From positions 146,199,074 to 146,263,073 of the forward strand of contig OX336391.1 in NCBI GenBank assembly GCA_946902985.2: a stretch of 64,000 bases of DNA, given 5' to 3'. Below, piece by piece: positions 1 to 11,460 of the stretch; position 1 is the first letter of the stretch, and every line of letters begins with the position of its first letter. Source of the DNA: Meconema thalassinum (lineage: Eukaryota > Arthropoda > Insecta > Orthoptera > Tettigoniidae). The notes below the pieces were generated by a model. It ran no database searches. It saw nothing but the letters and a program-made list of their open reading frames with translations, and was not told the origin of the DNA. Position numbers and translations under genes: made by a program.

Positions 1-8
1 ATGGTATT

Positions 9-341
9 TGAACGCATACGGGACTTTGTTGAAACAGTTCGCACGTCGCCGCTCATTTGTTGAATCTATTCGTGCGCTATCTATTGTAAAATGGATTTAC
101 TCAGCCTAACACCTTCCCTGGAGCTCACTCAACATATCACCCAAGTGTCATGGCAATCGGATGAGTGGTATATGAACGCATACGGGACTTTGAAACGCTC
201 TAACGTGCAGAGACAAACAGTAGAATTCGACATCACTGCCACCTTTGGTATAAAACACAACTTTTCGCCACGGGCGGAGTGTATGTAATGGCGGTAGTTG
301 CACAGGTTGCGACCAGGTGGCTCTAACGTGCAGAGACAAAC
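9..341. repeat. Short perfect direct repeats
   Basis: A 20-bp word (tgaacgcatacgggactttg) occurs at 9-28 and again at 173-192. A 21-bp word beginning ctctaacgtgc occurs at 198-218 and 321-341. No protein-coding signal is visible here. The pattern fits a decayed tandem or interspersed repeat whose family I do not recognise. Confidence 0.6.
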
Positions 342-479
342 CGTCCAAAGACATCAGCTTTCACGAAGGCCAAGGCTAGTGGTTTCCATGACGACTGTTT
401 TGACTGTATATTGTGGTTCTAAAATTGTGTGTAAATTGTGGTTCTAAAATTGTGTTCATTCCACATACCGGGTCAGATT

Positions 480-600
480 GTGAATGTAAACCATACATGG
501 ACCCATCCTAATATACATACCAAATTCCATCAAAATCGGTTCAGTCGTTTAGGAGGAGTTCAGTCACATACACACGTGTCGAAGAATTATATATATAAAG
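480..600 (+). repeat. Interspersed repeat tail, arthropod non-autonomous type
   Basis: The stretch contains caaaatcggttcagtcgttt followed by acatacacac and an AT-rich tatatataaag end. This wording is typical of 3' ends of short interspersed or Helentron-associated repeats in arthropod genomes. Family assignment is an inference. Nothing coding is seen. Confidence 0.4.
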
Positions 601-701
601 AAGAAGATAATATTATGATTAATTTTAAATCACTTGTATTTTCTGCCATGTAAGTTATAATGTGCCAAACACTTTATACCTGATTTAACGAATGAGCGGA
701 C

Positions 702-782
702 TTGACATCAGAGCGTTTGACCAATGGCACAACAATGTCTTGCGAACACCACCACGCCATCGGTCAAGCGCTCTGAAGTCAA
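702..782. repeat. Imperfect inverted repeat (hairpin), 27-bp arms
   Basis: Arm 702-728 pairs with arm 756-782 with about three mismatches, around a 27-bp spacer. It may be a fold-back fragment of a MITE. The rest of 600-1200 shows no gene. Confidence 0.6.
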
Positions 783-1207
783 ATTTTTTTCTACACATTT
801 TATGCATTGTTTTTAACATGTGCATAATCAGATGTTTGTATGTTTTTTAACCTAGTCAGACATTATAAAATTAAATCTTAATAATTTGTACCTAAAAAAA
901 ATACTTTCGATATCAGCTGCGGATGTTGAAAATACTGTTTTCCAGCCTAGAACGGAAAAATCAGCTGCATTCAAGAATTCGCTCATGCGCTGCAGAAGGT
1001 GTTTGACCCGGCCCTTGGTATGCGAGCAGGAGGGTTATGACAATTGTTTACGTCATTGGGGATAACCCCTTTGCCGACCCCTTGCCAAAGCCTGAGCGGA
1101 GTTGAGGAACTCATTTTTGGGTCCCTTGGAGGACCGAGTGGAATTAAGGAAAATCGAGGGGAATTGATGTTCCCTCCTTGTGGTAGCTACAAAAGCAAAC
1201 TTTATTG

Positions 1208-2040
1208 GGTATTTATTTATTTATTCGTATCAGAAGCATTAATACTATATATGAATACATTAAAACTCTTACTGGATTAAATACATTTTATGCAAAGTCA
1301 CACTAAACAAACAAGAGTCTATACTACTTTTGCCCAGAAGTTAACGACATCCAGTGCATTTTCTCTCGCCTGAAGCAAATCTTGTACTGTGCATGTTTGA
1401 GGGCACCTGCTGCACTGCAACAAATGAGACGTAGTCTGGATTACACCACATTCACACAAGGAGGACTCGATGTTGAAACCCCACTTCTGCAGGTTACTTA
1501 TTGTCACGCCTGCCCGTAATCTGTTCAGTGATCTCCAGGTACTCCATTTCTCCATATGACCAGGTGGTAGTTCTTCACTAGGTGTCAGCCATTCTTCGGA
1601 GCGATTGCAGCTTGCACGCCACAGATCGATTCGGGATTGCTGAGGTGTCCCCTTAAGAGCCTCGGTAGTTCTGAGGAAACTTTTCCTTGATTTGAGTCTC
1701 GAAGTAGCTGGCCTGTATCCATACAGAGAGTGAGCTTTAGATGTTACCACCTTCTTCTTCTCAATTTTTGCTGCAATCTCACGACGAATATTAGGATGGG
1801 CAATGCCAGCAAGACTGTACAATTTATCCAAAGGACTAGGCTTTAGACATCCGGTAATAATGCGACAGGTATCGTTTAGAGCAGTATCTACATTCCTGGC
1901 GTGGGTTGACTTGGTACCATACTGGGGTAAAAGAATATTTATTTCATTAGTTAGGCATGACAAATCAAAATCAGATATACAGAACCCAGACTTAAAATTT
2001 GTGTTGACTTGTGTTATTATACAATCATTTACTTGAACTT
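1208..2040 (-). pseudogene. Non-LTR retrotransposon 3' fragment (Jockey-like)
   Basis: The minus-strand frame 1963-1319 (214 aa) carries the C-terminal part of a LINE reverse transcriptase polyprotein. Features are a tRNA-like substrate of LINE C-termini: VDTALNDTCRIITGCLKPSP, then NRLRAG, KWG, and a C-x-C ... H-x4-C zinc-knuckle-like ending (CECG ... HLLQC). No RT catalytic core is present, so the copy is 5'-truncated. The 3' end runs into an (AAAT)n-like tail near 1208-1225 (plus strand atttatttatttatt). The clade name is an inference from these motifs. The fragment is non-functional on its own. Confidence 0.75.
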
Positions 2041-2049
2041 CCCTAATTA

Positions 2050-2470
2050 AATTTATATCATCATCATCATCATCGTCATCATATGAAGGCTAGACCTTGT
2101 TGCTGCAACAACATTTGTCTCTCACTTGATGAACTTTTCATGTCAGCATACTGCTTAAATTAAGTCCATGCATCACAGAATCCAGATGAGCCTTCCTCTT
2201 CCTTTCTTTCCCAGAATGTTTCCTTCCAGTATGGTGGTCAGGAACTCATTATGACGTAGGGTGTGGCCAACGAATTTTTCTTTCCTCTTTTCTATAGTAG
2301 TGTTCAATATTCTCGTTTCAACTACTTCCTTGTGGACCCATTCGTTAGTCTTTTTCTCCGTCCAGCTTAATCTCAGCATCCTTCTCCACATCCACATTTC
2401 CGCTGCTTCCAGGCGTTGTAGAATCCAAGTTTCGCATCAGTATAACAAAACACTCCAGACAAATGTTTTG
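2050..2470 (-). pseudogene. RTE-like LINE 3' fragment
   Basis: The minus-strand frame 2397-2173 reads MWMWRRMLRLSWTEKKTNEW ... KFVGHTLRHNEF ... GKKGRGR. This is the conserved C-terminal segment of arthropod endonuclease-reverse transcriptase elements. A (TCA)n run at 2055-2083 (ATG repeats on the element strand) is a typical RTE-type microsatellite tail. The frame is broken upstream and no RT core is left. It lies directly against the previous LINE fragment. Confidence 0.75.
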
Positions 2471-3062
2471 ATATACGATTTTCTAGGTTTAAAGCTAATT
2501 AAATTCATATGAATTAACTAAAATAATTGCATCCATATATTATTAAATCTAATTAATTTAAATAACATCTCTTGAATAATTTAGTTTGTTAACAATGCAC
2601 GAAGCGAGGGGGAAACGGGCCTAATAATTTGATATAAATAATGTACACCTTTATTGATTACTCCAACAGAGCGCGGGTCCTCATCGGAATTCTCAACAGC
2701 ATGACGGAAAAGAGTTATTCCTAAACTTGGAAGTGACATAAAATTTAATGGCGAGTGGCAAACAGTCTGAATGGAACAAAATAAAAGCGCCACCCGCTTC
2801 TTAGTTCTCTGCTCACGTCGTGTTGTCACAAACCATTTCGGTTGTCGCCTTTGTGTTCTTTTATAGCGGCTCCGACGGAATTGGGAGGTTTCCTCGCAAT
2901 TCAGGAGTATAGAGAGATTGAACTATACTAGCAATTACCCCCATTTGTCACCTCTTTATATGGAAATGAATAAAATAATATTAAATATTATTATTATCAC
3001 ATTAGTAGAAGACAAACAATATTGTATGTTGTAGTCAGAGCTTTTAATGATCACAACAGATT
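2471..3062. other. Interval without a supported gene
   Basis: AT-rich sequence. An 82-codon minus-strand frame at 2829-2581 has no recognisable motif, and I do not support it as a gene. Confidence 0.6.
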
Positions 3063-3070
3063 GCTTGTAG

Positions 3071-3849
3071 CAGGGTCGTATTTCTAAATAGGCTAAAAGG
3101 CTGCAGCGGCAAATTTTCAGGGGTGACAGTTTGGCAATTTATTCAAAAGCTAAAATGAAGTATTTAAGACGTTAATAATATTTTCCGTACGAATTTAAGA
3201 ATATGTTACTTAAACATATGTTTTATTCCTTCTATATAGCCTACTTTCTAAAACTATAACATAATACAAATTCACAAATACAACAAAAACACTTTCATAT
3301 GAGTACATTATTAACGAGTTTGTCATTAAGAAATCAATGTAAATTTGATCATCAAGATTAAGTGGGGTGAGATGTTTTAGAGAAGTTAGTATATTATTAA
3401 ACAAATAAACCAGTAATTAACGACATTTTGTGTAATTTAATTTCACCGTGTAGGACAAATTAATTAAAATTGAACACAGTTCTTCAATTACGAAAAAGAT
3501 AGTCATTAGTATTAATATAAAATATGTGTAAAATAGTGATCACTGATCTCCAAGAACAAATTAATTAATGAAGTTCGAAACCCATTTAATTTTTCAACGA
3601 ATCTTAAAAGACGTAAAAAAAAACAAGTAGATAACTAATTTCATTATAACATTTATTATGATTTATTATGTAACGCATTAAAATTGTAGTTTTATATAAC
3701 TAAATAAACTTTATGTTTAAAAAGTTAAAAACGCCAATGAACTCTATCCCTTTGTTGTATAAAACAAATGTATTAAGCAAATATTAACTATAGAGGGGGC
3801 GGCAAATGGACTTGAGCCTATAGGCGGCATATTATTAAATCCGACCCTG
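3071..3849. mobile_element. Non-autonomous hAT-type element
   Basis: The element starts CAGGGTCGTATTT at 3071. Its right end, read on the other strand, starts CAGGGTCGGATTT at 3849. Flanking 8-bp sequences are gcttgtag (3063-3070) and acttgtag (3850-3857), a target duplication with one mismatch. CAGGG ends with 8-bp duplications are characteristic of the hAT superfamily. The 779-bp interior has no transposase. Two internal 'gcggcaaa' words sit near opposite ends (3098 and 3800). Confidence 0.75.
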
Positions 3850-3980
3850 ACTTGTAGTACATATTCGCATATTAGTTTACAATTCTAATGCAGTTTTAAT
3901 GCGCAGGCCTACTGCTTAAATGTATCACAGCAATATTAGCTACACCTTCATAGATTAGTTTGAGGGAGAAAGAATGTTTT

Positions 3981-5378
3981 TAGCCTACTTTACACATGTT
4001 GCAAAAATGAGGAAAAAGTAGACTTATGAGATCGATCTGGGAAATTGTATGTCTGTCCTTCTGTCTGTCCTTCTGTCTGTCTGGCTGCGTATGTGTGTTC
4101 CCCTATCAACTCCTAAACGGCTGCAGCAATCGATTACAAATTTGGTATCTGTAAACATCTAAACCCGAAAACCTCAAGCCCATATTTGAAAATGATGTCA
4201 GTGCTACCAACTGCTGAAAAACCGCAATTGAAATTTGAGCTCCATGTTGAATATCTTGGAAGGTATGGATGGGAGCTATTCCAAAATTAGCACACATATA
4301 GATAATAATATTTTAGTTTAATTTACAGGAGGCCATGCATGGCAGTGTTGCCAAAATGATTCTAAGCCTGCTGATAGGTCCAATTTTAAATGCATATAAC
4401 TTCTACACTATCAATTGGATTTCAACCTAACTTCGTATGTACTATGTGTACATAAACAGATATGACTGAGCGTATTCTTAAAAGCCACCAGGGCTTCCAA
4501 TGTTAATAAATGCTCTCTCTCTACTTTCTTATCCAAATACCAATATATCAGAAAGTATGCAAGCCGACAGCTTTAAAATATGCACACGTATAGTACCTGA
4601 CATTCTAGATTAATTTGGAGTAACTTATGTACATCAGTTCTACCAACATGATTCTAAGCATGCTGATAATATCAATTTTTAAATACGTGTAACTTCTATA
4701 CTTTCAATTGAATTTCAACCAAATTTTGTAGGTGCTATGTGTACCATAACATATATGAATATGCGTATTCTTAAGAGCAACCAGGGCTGCCAACTGTTAA
4801 TAAATGCTGTCTCTATTTCTTACCCTAACATTAATATATCAGAAAGTATGTAAGCCAACAGCTTTAACATTTGGACAGTTATAGTACCTGACATTCTAGA
4901 TTAATTTGGAGAAACTAATATATGTCAGTGCTGCCAACATGACTCTAAGCCTGCTGATAGGTCCACTTTTCAAATACATGTAACTTCTATACTAATAAAT
5001 GGATGTCATCCAAAATTTGCACAACAATAGATCATAACATTTCAGATTATTTCTGACCAACACATGTTGCCAATATGATATTACGCGGGCTGATACATCC
5101 AATGTCTAACTGCATGTAACGTCCATGCTATCCATTGAACTTCAACCAAATTTTGTATTCTGTACCTTAAGAGATGGAACTAAGAATATATTCAGTCACC
5201 AGGGCTGCCAACTGTAGTGCTCTATTTGGCTACATTACACTAGGTATATTTCGAGCTAATTAGAAATTTCGATATTACCATATTAATGTCGTCATTATTC
5301 TAGATAGGTCTGTATGGATTGGCATGAATCTTAAATTTTAAGAAAAGTTGACTCTATAGTTCGTCACGGAACTTCTTG
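3981..5378 (+). mobile_element. Helentron-associated non-autonomous element (HINE-like), copy A
   Basis: The left end begins TAGCCTACTTT and is followed by AAAGTAGACTTATGAGATC and a (CTGT)n run at 4055-4083. The right end is a short hairpin (AGTTC/GAACT around 5357-5372) followed by CTTGTT. The same architecture occurs in copies B, C and D of this window. A 5' subterminal inverted repeat, a microsatellite and a 3' hairpin are the known layout of DINE/HINE elements. The interior contains a ~292-bp module repeated about three times (tgctgata words near 4369, 4660, 4955). Family assignment is an inference; the repeat unit itself is seen. Confidence 0.6.
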
Positions 5379-5465
5379 TTTGTTTCTGGGACAGTCATTT
5401 CTAAGTTTTGCTACATTAAAGTAAATAGTTCTTTTTTCAGTGTCTAATGCCTTAATATTTATCAG

Positions 5466-6080
5466 CAAGGCCCAGATGTTGATGACATTTCATCTTCTTA
5501 CTAAGCTATCTAAAACAATGCTGAAGTACATAGAAACTCCGGATGGGCGTCTTCAAATATGTCATTTTCATTTTGCATCTTTTTGATATTTTCCCATTTT
5601 AAGAGCATATTTTTAAGTTTGGTATATTTTTTGGGTCATATGTTAGAGAAATCGGCCTTTTAAGGTCATTCTTTTTTTAATATAGTCATGTCACAGCTTT
5701 ATATGATGGAGTTAGGTCTCTCCGAGTTAGCAGCAAACGATCTTCCTCACTTTAAGTACGCTCCGATCACATCAGTTGATGTAGAACACAGCTTTTCGAC
5801 ATATAAAAACTTGTTGGCTGAATCCGCAGATCATTTACATTTGACAACATCAGAATGACATTCGTCGTCCAGTGCAACTCAGACTAAAGTGGACATAAAC
5901 CGTTTGTTAAGTGCAAAAAATCTATTTTGATTGACTTTTCAGTTTGAGCTAAAGATGTCATTTTTGAAATATTGGTGAGTTTATTATTATAAGATCATTT
6001 TCGCCATTTATTACAGTCATTTTTGAAAATTGAAAGTGCATCTTTTAAACTTTTTTTACAGCATTAACATCCGGGCCCTA
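5466..6080 (+). mobile_element. Internally deleted hAT element
   Basis: Ends are CAAGGCCCAG at 5466 and, on the opposite strand, TAGGGCCCGG at 6080. The inverted repeats continue as GATGTTGATG / GATGTTAATG. Perfect 8-bp target duplications TTTATCAG flank it (5458-5465 and 6081-6088). It retains a piece of transposase coding sequence (next entry), so it derives from an autonomous hAT by internal deletion. Confidence 0.88.
5703..5858 (+). pseudogene. hAT transposase C-terminal (dimerisation domain) remnant
   Basis: A frame within the deleted hAT element encodes KYAPITSVDVEHSFSTYKNL and ends at a TGA (5856-5858). This matches the conserved hAT dimerisation motif (A-P-x-T-S-V-D-V-E-R-S-F-S). The DDE catalytic core and the BED zinc finger are missing. 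The element can therefore only be mobilised in trans, if at all. Confidence 0.8.
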
Positions 6081-6088
6081 TTTATCAG

Positions 6089-6310
6089 TAATAATTACTA
6101 CACTTACTAAGTTTTCCGACAGGTTTGTTTTTATTTTGTTTTTGGAAGGCAGAAGCCGTCTGTAGGTGCCACTGTCGGTTTGGTAGTATTTTGTAGAGCT
6201 ATTTGTATGCATATTTGGAATTGATGATGCTCTCTTGACGAGCGAAACATGTCATCCATTGGCTTTCTTCTTCTTCTTCTTCTTCTTCAATAGTCCGTAA
6301 CAATATATAA
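6089..6310. repeat. Intervening repeat with (CTT)n microsatellite
   Basis: A ttcttcttcttcttcttctt run sits near 6268-6290. Otherwise this is undistinguished AT-rich sequence between the hAT element and the LINE fragment. Confidence 0.6.
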
Positions 6311-7186
6311 TGTTGTTGTTTGAGTCTTCAGTCTTTTGACTGGTCTGATGCAGATCTGCATGCCTTCCTGTCCTGAGCTAATCGTTTCATCTCTACATAG
6401 CTACCACACCCAACATCCGCGGCAATCTGTTTAACATATTCTAACCTTGGTCTACCCCTACAGTTCATGTCCTCGACCCTTCCTTCCATAACTAAGCTTG
6501 CTATTCCTGGGTGTCTTAGTAAGTGTCCTACCAACCTATCTCTTCTCTACATTAGCATTCGCCAGGAACATCACTCTTCTCCCGCTCGTCTTAATACCTC
6601 TTCGTTTGTAACCCTATCTACCCATCATTCTCCTGTAACACCACATTTCAAACGCTTCAATTCTCCTTTTTCTGCTGCACTAATAGTCCAAGTTTCACTT
6701 CCATAGAGCGTCACGCTCCACACAAACGCCTTCAAAAATGATATCCTAATACCTAAATCTATGTTCGATGTCAACAGATTCATTTTTTGTAGAAATGCTT
6801 CCTTGCCTGAGCCAACCTACTTTTTATATCCTCTTTCCTTCGTCGATCACTGGTTATTTTGCTTCCTAAGTAACAGAAGTCTCCTACTTCCTTCAGCTTT
6901 TCACCTGCCAATTTGATGTCCATAGAGGTTTCTTATTTATTTCGACTGCATTCCAATATTTTTGTTTTATATTTATTAATTTTCATCATGAATTCTTTCC
7001 GTAAGACGGAGTCCATACCATTCAAAAACTTATTCAAATCCTCAGGCGTGTCCGCCAAGATGACGATGTCATCAGCAAATCTCATAGCTGAAATTATTTC
7101 ACCTTGAATCTTCACTCCCGCTTTAAATTTCTCTCTAATTTCCTTCATTGCTTGTCCAATGTAAAGATTGAAAAGTATGGTTGATA
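6311..7186 (-). pseudogene. 5'-truncated LINE (same family as 13013-16100)
   Basis: Sequence closely follows the 3' part of the longer LINE at 13013-16100. The 3' end has the same gttgttgtttgagtcttcag start (plus-strand view). Minus-strand frames 7193-6933 and 6534-6328 hold RT residues FADDIVILADTPEDLN and the C-terminal RGRPRLEYVKQIA. They are separated by frameshifts. The copy stops just after GQAMKEI..., and a Tc1 element is inserted at that point. Non-functional. Confidence 0.9.
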
Positions 7187-7188
7187 TA

Positions 7189-8653
7189 CACACATCAAAA
7201 AAAGTTTTGCATCACCTCGGTTCCCAGATCTCCGGCATATAGACGTTGACTGTGTATATTGTATCCAAGATACAGTCCCTTTGACTGTTCATAGATGTCA
7301 CTAAAACTGCTCAAAGATGTAAACAACCATGCATGAGCAGGGCCTATTAGACGGAGGGGGTACGACAGCCGATCAGTTCCAGTCATTCCACCAGGACGAA
7401 GGTACGCTGCTCATGTTGTCTGTAGTTCTACCATGCCTAGAAGGTCAATACCGCAGTTCGATCGCGTCCGCATTGTTACTTTGTGTCAAGAAGGGCTCTC
7501 AACAAGGGAAGTTTCCAGGCGTCTCAGAGTGAACCAAAGCGATGTTGTTCGGACATGGAGGAGGTACAGAGATACAGGAACTGTCGATGACAGGCCTCGC
7601 TCAGGCCGCCCAAGGGCTACTACTGTAGTGGATGACCGCTACTTACGGATTGCCGCTCGGAGGAACCCTGACAGCAATGCCACCATGTTGAATAATGCGT
7701 TTCGTTCAGCCACAGGACGTCGTGTTTCAACTCAAACTGTGCGCAATAGGCTGCATGATGCGCAACTTCACTCCCGACGTCCATGGCGAGGTCCAGCTTT
7801 GCAACCCCGACACCATGCAGCGCGGTACAGATGGGCCCAACAACATGCTGAATGGACCCCACGGAATTGGCATCACGTTCTCTTCATCGATGAGTGTCGC
7901 ATATGCCTTCAACCAGACAATCGTCGGAGACGTGTTTGGAGGCACCCTGGTCAGGCTGAACGTCTTAGACACACTGTACAGCGAGTGCAGCAAGGTGGTG
8001 GTTCCCTGATGTTTTGGGGTGGCATTGTGTGGGGCCGACGTACGCCACTGGTGGTCATGGAAGGCTCCGAAACGGCTTTACGATACCTGAATGACATCCT
8101 CCGACCCATAGTGCAACCATATCGGCAGAATATTGGAGAGGCATTTGTCTTCATGGACGACAATTCTCGACCTCATCGTGCACATCTTGTGAATGCGTTC
8201 CTTCAAGATAACGACATCGCTCGACTACAGTGGCCAGCATGTTCGCCAGACATGAACCCTATCGAACATGCCTGGGATATGTTGAAACGGGCTGTTTATG
8301 GACGTCTTGACCCACCAACCACTCTGAGAGATTTACGCCGAATTGTCGTTGAGGAGTGGGACAATTTGGACCAACAGTGTCTTGATGAACTTGTGGATAG
8401 TATGCCACGGCGAATACAGGCATGCATCAATGCAAGAGGACGTGCTACTGGGTATTAGAGGTAGTGGTGTGTACTGCAATCTGGACCACAAATGCTGAAA
8501 GTCTAGCTGTATGATGGTACAACATGCAATGTGTGGGTCTCATGAGCAATAAAACGAACTGAAATGTTGTTTGTGTTGATCTCTATTCCCTTTGTATTTA
8601 ACGGTTCCGGAACTCTTGGAACCGAGGTGATGCAAAACTTTTTTTGATGTGTG
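7189..8653 (+). mobile_element. Tc1/mariner transposon, copy 1 (complete)
   Basis: A 1465-bp element bounded by perfect 36-bp terminal inverted repeats (7189-7224 and 8618-8653; outermost bases CACACATCAAAAAAAG). It is flanked by TA dinucleotides (7187-7188, 8654-8655), the canonical Tc1/mariner target duplication. It contains one uninterrupted transposase gene. It sits at the truncated 5' edge of a LINE fragment. Confidence 0.96.
7433..8458 (+). CDS. Tc1-like transposase (DD34E)
   Basis: This 341-aa protein cuts and pastes the element that encodes it. The N-terminal half (about residues 10-110) is two helix-turn-helix units typical of Tc1 paired-like DNA-binding domains, including LCQEGLSTREVSRRL and a GRPR-type AT-hook (SGRPRA, 57-62). 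The catalytic triad is visible: D153 (FIDEC), D243 (MDDN) and E278 (NPIEHAW), with 34 residues between the last two. Length equals the usual ~340 aa. No stops or frameshifts interrupt it, so it is probably functional. Compared with copy 2 at 21289-22314 it differs at six residues (144, 147, 152, 199, 228, 332). The ATG at 7433 is chosen because it gives the full N-terminal domain. Confidence 0.96.
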   Translation: MPRRSIPQFDRVRIVTLCQEGLSTREVSRRLRVNQSDVVRTWRRYRDTGTVDDRPRSGRPRATTVVDDRYLRIAARRNPDSNATMLNNAFRSATGRRVSTQTVRNRLHDAQLHSRRPWRGPALQPRHHAARYRWAQQHAEWTPRNWHHVLFIDECRICLQPDNRRRRVWRHPGQAERLRHTVQRVQQGGGSLMFWGGIVWGRRTPLVVMEGSETALRYLNDILRPIVQPYRQNIGEAFVFMDDNSRPHRAHLVNAFLQDNDIARLQWPACSPDMNPIEHAWDMLKRAVYGRLDPPTTLRDLRRIVVEEWDNLDQQCLDELVDSMPRRIQACINARGRATGY

Positions 8654-8832
8654 TATAATACATAAATTTTAATCACATGTAATTTATTTAAGGTTATTTT
8701 TCACATATTCCATTAATTGGAATGATTCTTTGCGTTCACCGACTGAAAGCAATACTATGAATTATTACCATCATATGAAATATGATAGTGATTGTGTATT
8801 TGTAACAACCCCTCCTGTAATAAAATTTATGT

Positions 8833-9388
8833 TCGACGATGTCGAAATGTAAATATTAGATATCAGAAAACTGTACTATAATGAGGCTCATTACAGTACA
8901 AGTTTTCATTATGATACAGTTTCTCCCACCAATCAGAGCTCAAGAAACAGATGAGTGACCAATTAGGTGAGGATAGCATCGCACATGCGCTCATTTCCAT
9001 GGCCTCCTATTTTAAATTTCACTACGTGCCAAGTGTCATAATGAGATATTCCAGGAGGCCATGGTCAAATACAAGGTATTCTCTGCGTCCCATGCGCTCT
9101 ATTCAGTACATAAAACTGGTGAAATCTCGACAGATATTTGAATATATACGTTCGAACATAAAATAGCTATAATTATCGTCGAACCTAATCAGTCGTATGC
9201 AACTCGGCTTAATGTTAATTAAGGCACTCGTATGGAAATTATAAAACTCGCTACGCTCGTTTTATAAACATACTTATGTCTTAATTATTGCCGTTATAGG
9301 CTCGTTGCATAATGTACTATTATGTTCGACTCTGACTATTATGTGTCAGAAAACTGTATCATAATGAGCCTCATTATAACACTATTTT
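8833..9388. repeat. Palindrome-rich repeat unit, copy 1
   Basis: This unit recurs at 10909-11460 and 24367-24770. It contains 'cagagctcaagaaacag', 'catgcgctc', a long inverted repeat around taattattgcc...ataggc, and a palindromic core (actcgctacgctcgttttat). A ~65-bp segment with tgtcagaaaactgta...cattata occurs at both its beginning (8850-8915) and end (9345-9385). No coding sequence is supported. Confidence 0.7.
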
Positions 9389-9436
9389 TAGCCTATTTTC
9401 AATTTTGAAAAAATAGGCTTATGAGATCACCTTTTG

Positions 9437-9479
<43 letters not shown>

Positions 9480-10908
9480 GATGTGTGTGTGTGTGTCCTC
9501 CTAATAAAATCTAAACGGCTGGAGCGATTTCAGTGAAACTCGGTAAGTTCATAGCGCTATTCCCGGCGACCTTGACCGTGCCCTTCAAATTTTGTTACGT
9601 CTCACCAATTCAACATGGCGGCTGTGCGAAATATTTAACTAGCATTCAATATCTCTGAAACTATTACCGATATCGCCCTGAAATTGTGTACGGTGATAAA
9701 GGGCAATACTAGAAGTTCACCTATGAGACTTTCAAAAACCTGGTGACTACAAAACCAACATGGCTGCTAAGCGAAGTTGAGACTTTTAAATAGACTTTTC
9801 TCGCGATTTAACCATCCAAACGTAATGAAACTTGGTACAGCAAATGTTTATACACATTGTAATGCACTGGAGTCTAATTTAGTTCAATTGTTTACATAAC
9901 CTCTAAATGGCGGCTGTGCGAAATATTTAAACTGACATTCTATATCTCCGAAACTATTACAGATATCACCCTGCAATTTTGTACGGTGATAAAGGGCACT
10001 GATACAAGTTTACCTATGCATATTTCATAAACCTGTAAAGTACAAAACGAACATGGCGACCAAGCGAATTTGAAGTATTTTAATAGACTTTTCTCGTGAT
10101 TTAACTCTCTGAGCGCTGTGAAATGTGGTACAGTAAATGATTTTGCACATTGTAATGCACTGCCATCTAATTAAATTCAATTGTTTACATAACCTCAAGA
10201 TGGCGGCTGTGCGAAATTTTAAAATTAAGTTTTTATTCCTCGTGTCGTAATCATGCGATCAAAGTGAAAGTTTGAATAATGAACCTAGGCAATAATTGTC
10301 CTTGAATGGTACATAACTCTATAGCCTATACATATAACAATCCTAAATGGCGAGCTTCCGAAATATTTAAACGGTTCTCCTTATCTATGAATCTTTTACA
10401 GCAACCAAACTGATTTTTTTATGTTCATAGAGACTACGAACATATGTTCACCTATAGGACTTTCAGTAACCTGGTGAGCACAAATCCAACATGGCGGCGA
10501 CGCGAAGTATAAATATTTAAATGGACGTATCTCGCGAATTAACTATCCGAGTGCCGTGAAACGTTGCACGTTAAATGCTTATACAAATATTGATCCACTG
10601 GCAACTAATTTATTTCAATTGTTTGCATAATCACAAGATGGCTGCTGTGCGTAATTTTAAAATCTCGTTTTTACTTCTTGTGTTTTAATCATGCGATTGA
10701 ATTATGAATACCACACGTACACAATAATCTTAATGTAATAGTACAAAAATTAAAATCCAACCTGACGACCATCTGAAATATTTAGACGGTCCTCAATATC
10801 TACGAATCTGTTACAGCAATTAAACTGAAATTTTGTATGTTGATAGAGGCAATTAACATGAGCATGATATATGAAAATAGGCTGTATAGTTCTTCACGGA
10901 ACTACTTG
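9389..10908 (+). mobile_element. HINE-like Helentron-associated element, copy B
   Basis: Starts TAGCCTATTTTC with the near-inverted AAAATAGGCTTATGAGATC, followed by a (GT)n microsatellite at 9440-9496. Ends in a 6-bp stem hairpin (TAGTTC 10887-10892, GAACTA 10899-10904), then CTTGTT. An internal ~295-bp module repeats ('tggcggctgtgcgaaat' near 9616, 9906, 10201). It is sandwiched between two copies of the palindrome-rich unit. Confidence 0.6.
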
Positions 10909-11460
10909 TTCATTATGAAACAGTTTCTCCCACCACCAATCAGAGCTCAAGAAACAGTTGTGTGACCAATTGGGAAAGGATACCTTCGCGCATGCGCTCA
11001 AAATCCGCTGTAAACAATAGGTGTTCTGTGTTAGCAAGCAAAGTGAATGGTCTCTGCGTCTGGAGTGCATTGACCCAGGCATGCGCTCTGTTCAGTCAGC
11101 AAGGCCAGCACGCCCTGTTCACTAACTGAGTCCCACATATATTTATGAATATTTATGTTAAAACATACAATAAAGTTATAATTATCGTCGAACATAAACA
11201 GTCGTATGCAACTCGCCTATAATGGCAATAATTAGGACACGAGTATGCTAATAAAACGAGCATAAGCGAGTTTTATAAAATGGCAATAATTAGGACACGA
11301 GTATGTTTATAAAACGAGCGTAAAAGAGTTTTATAATTTTCATACAAGTGTCTTAATTATTGCCATTATAGGCTCGTTGCATAATGTACTATTATGTTCG
11401 ATCCTGACTATTATATGTCAGAAAACTGTACTATAATGAGGCTCATTATAACACTATTAG
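10909..11460. repeat. Palindrome-rich repeat unit, copy 2
   Basis: Second copy of the unit. A near-perfect inverted repeat pairs 11215-11247 with 11341-11373 (gcctataatggcaataatta against its complement). Between the arms there is a direct duplication of the 'gacacgagtatg...ataaaacgagc' segment. It ends in tataacactat exactly where the next HINE-like copy starts. Confidence 0.7.
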
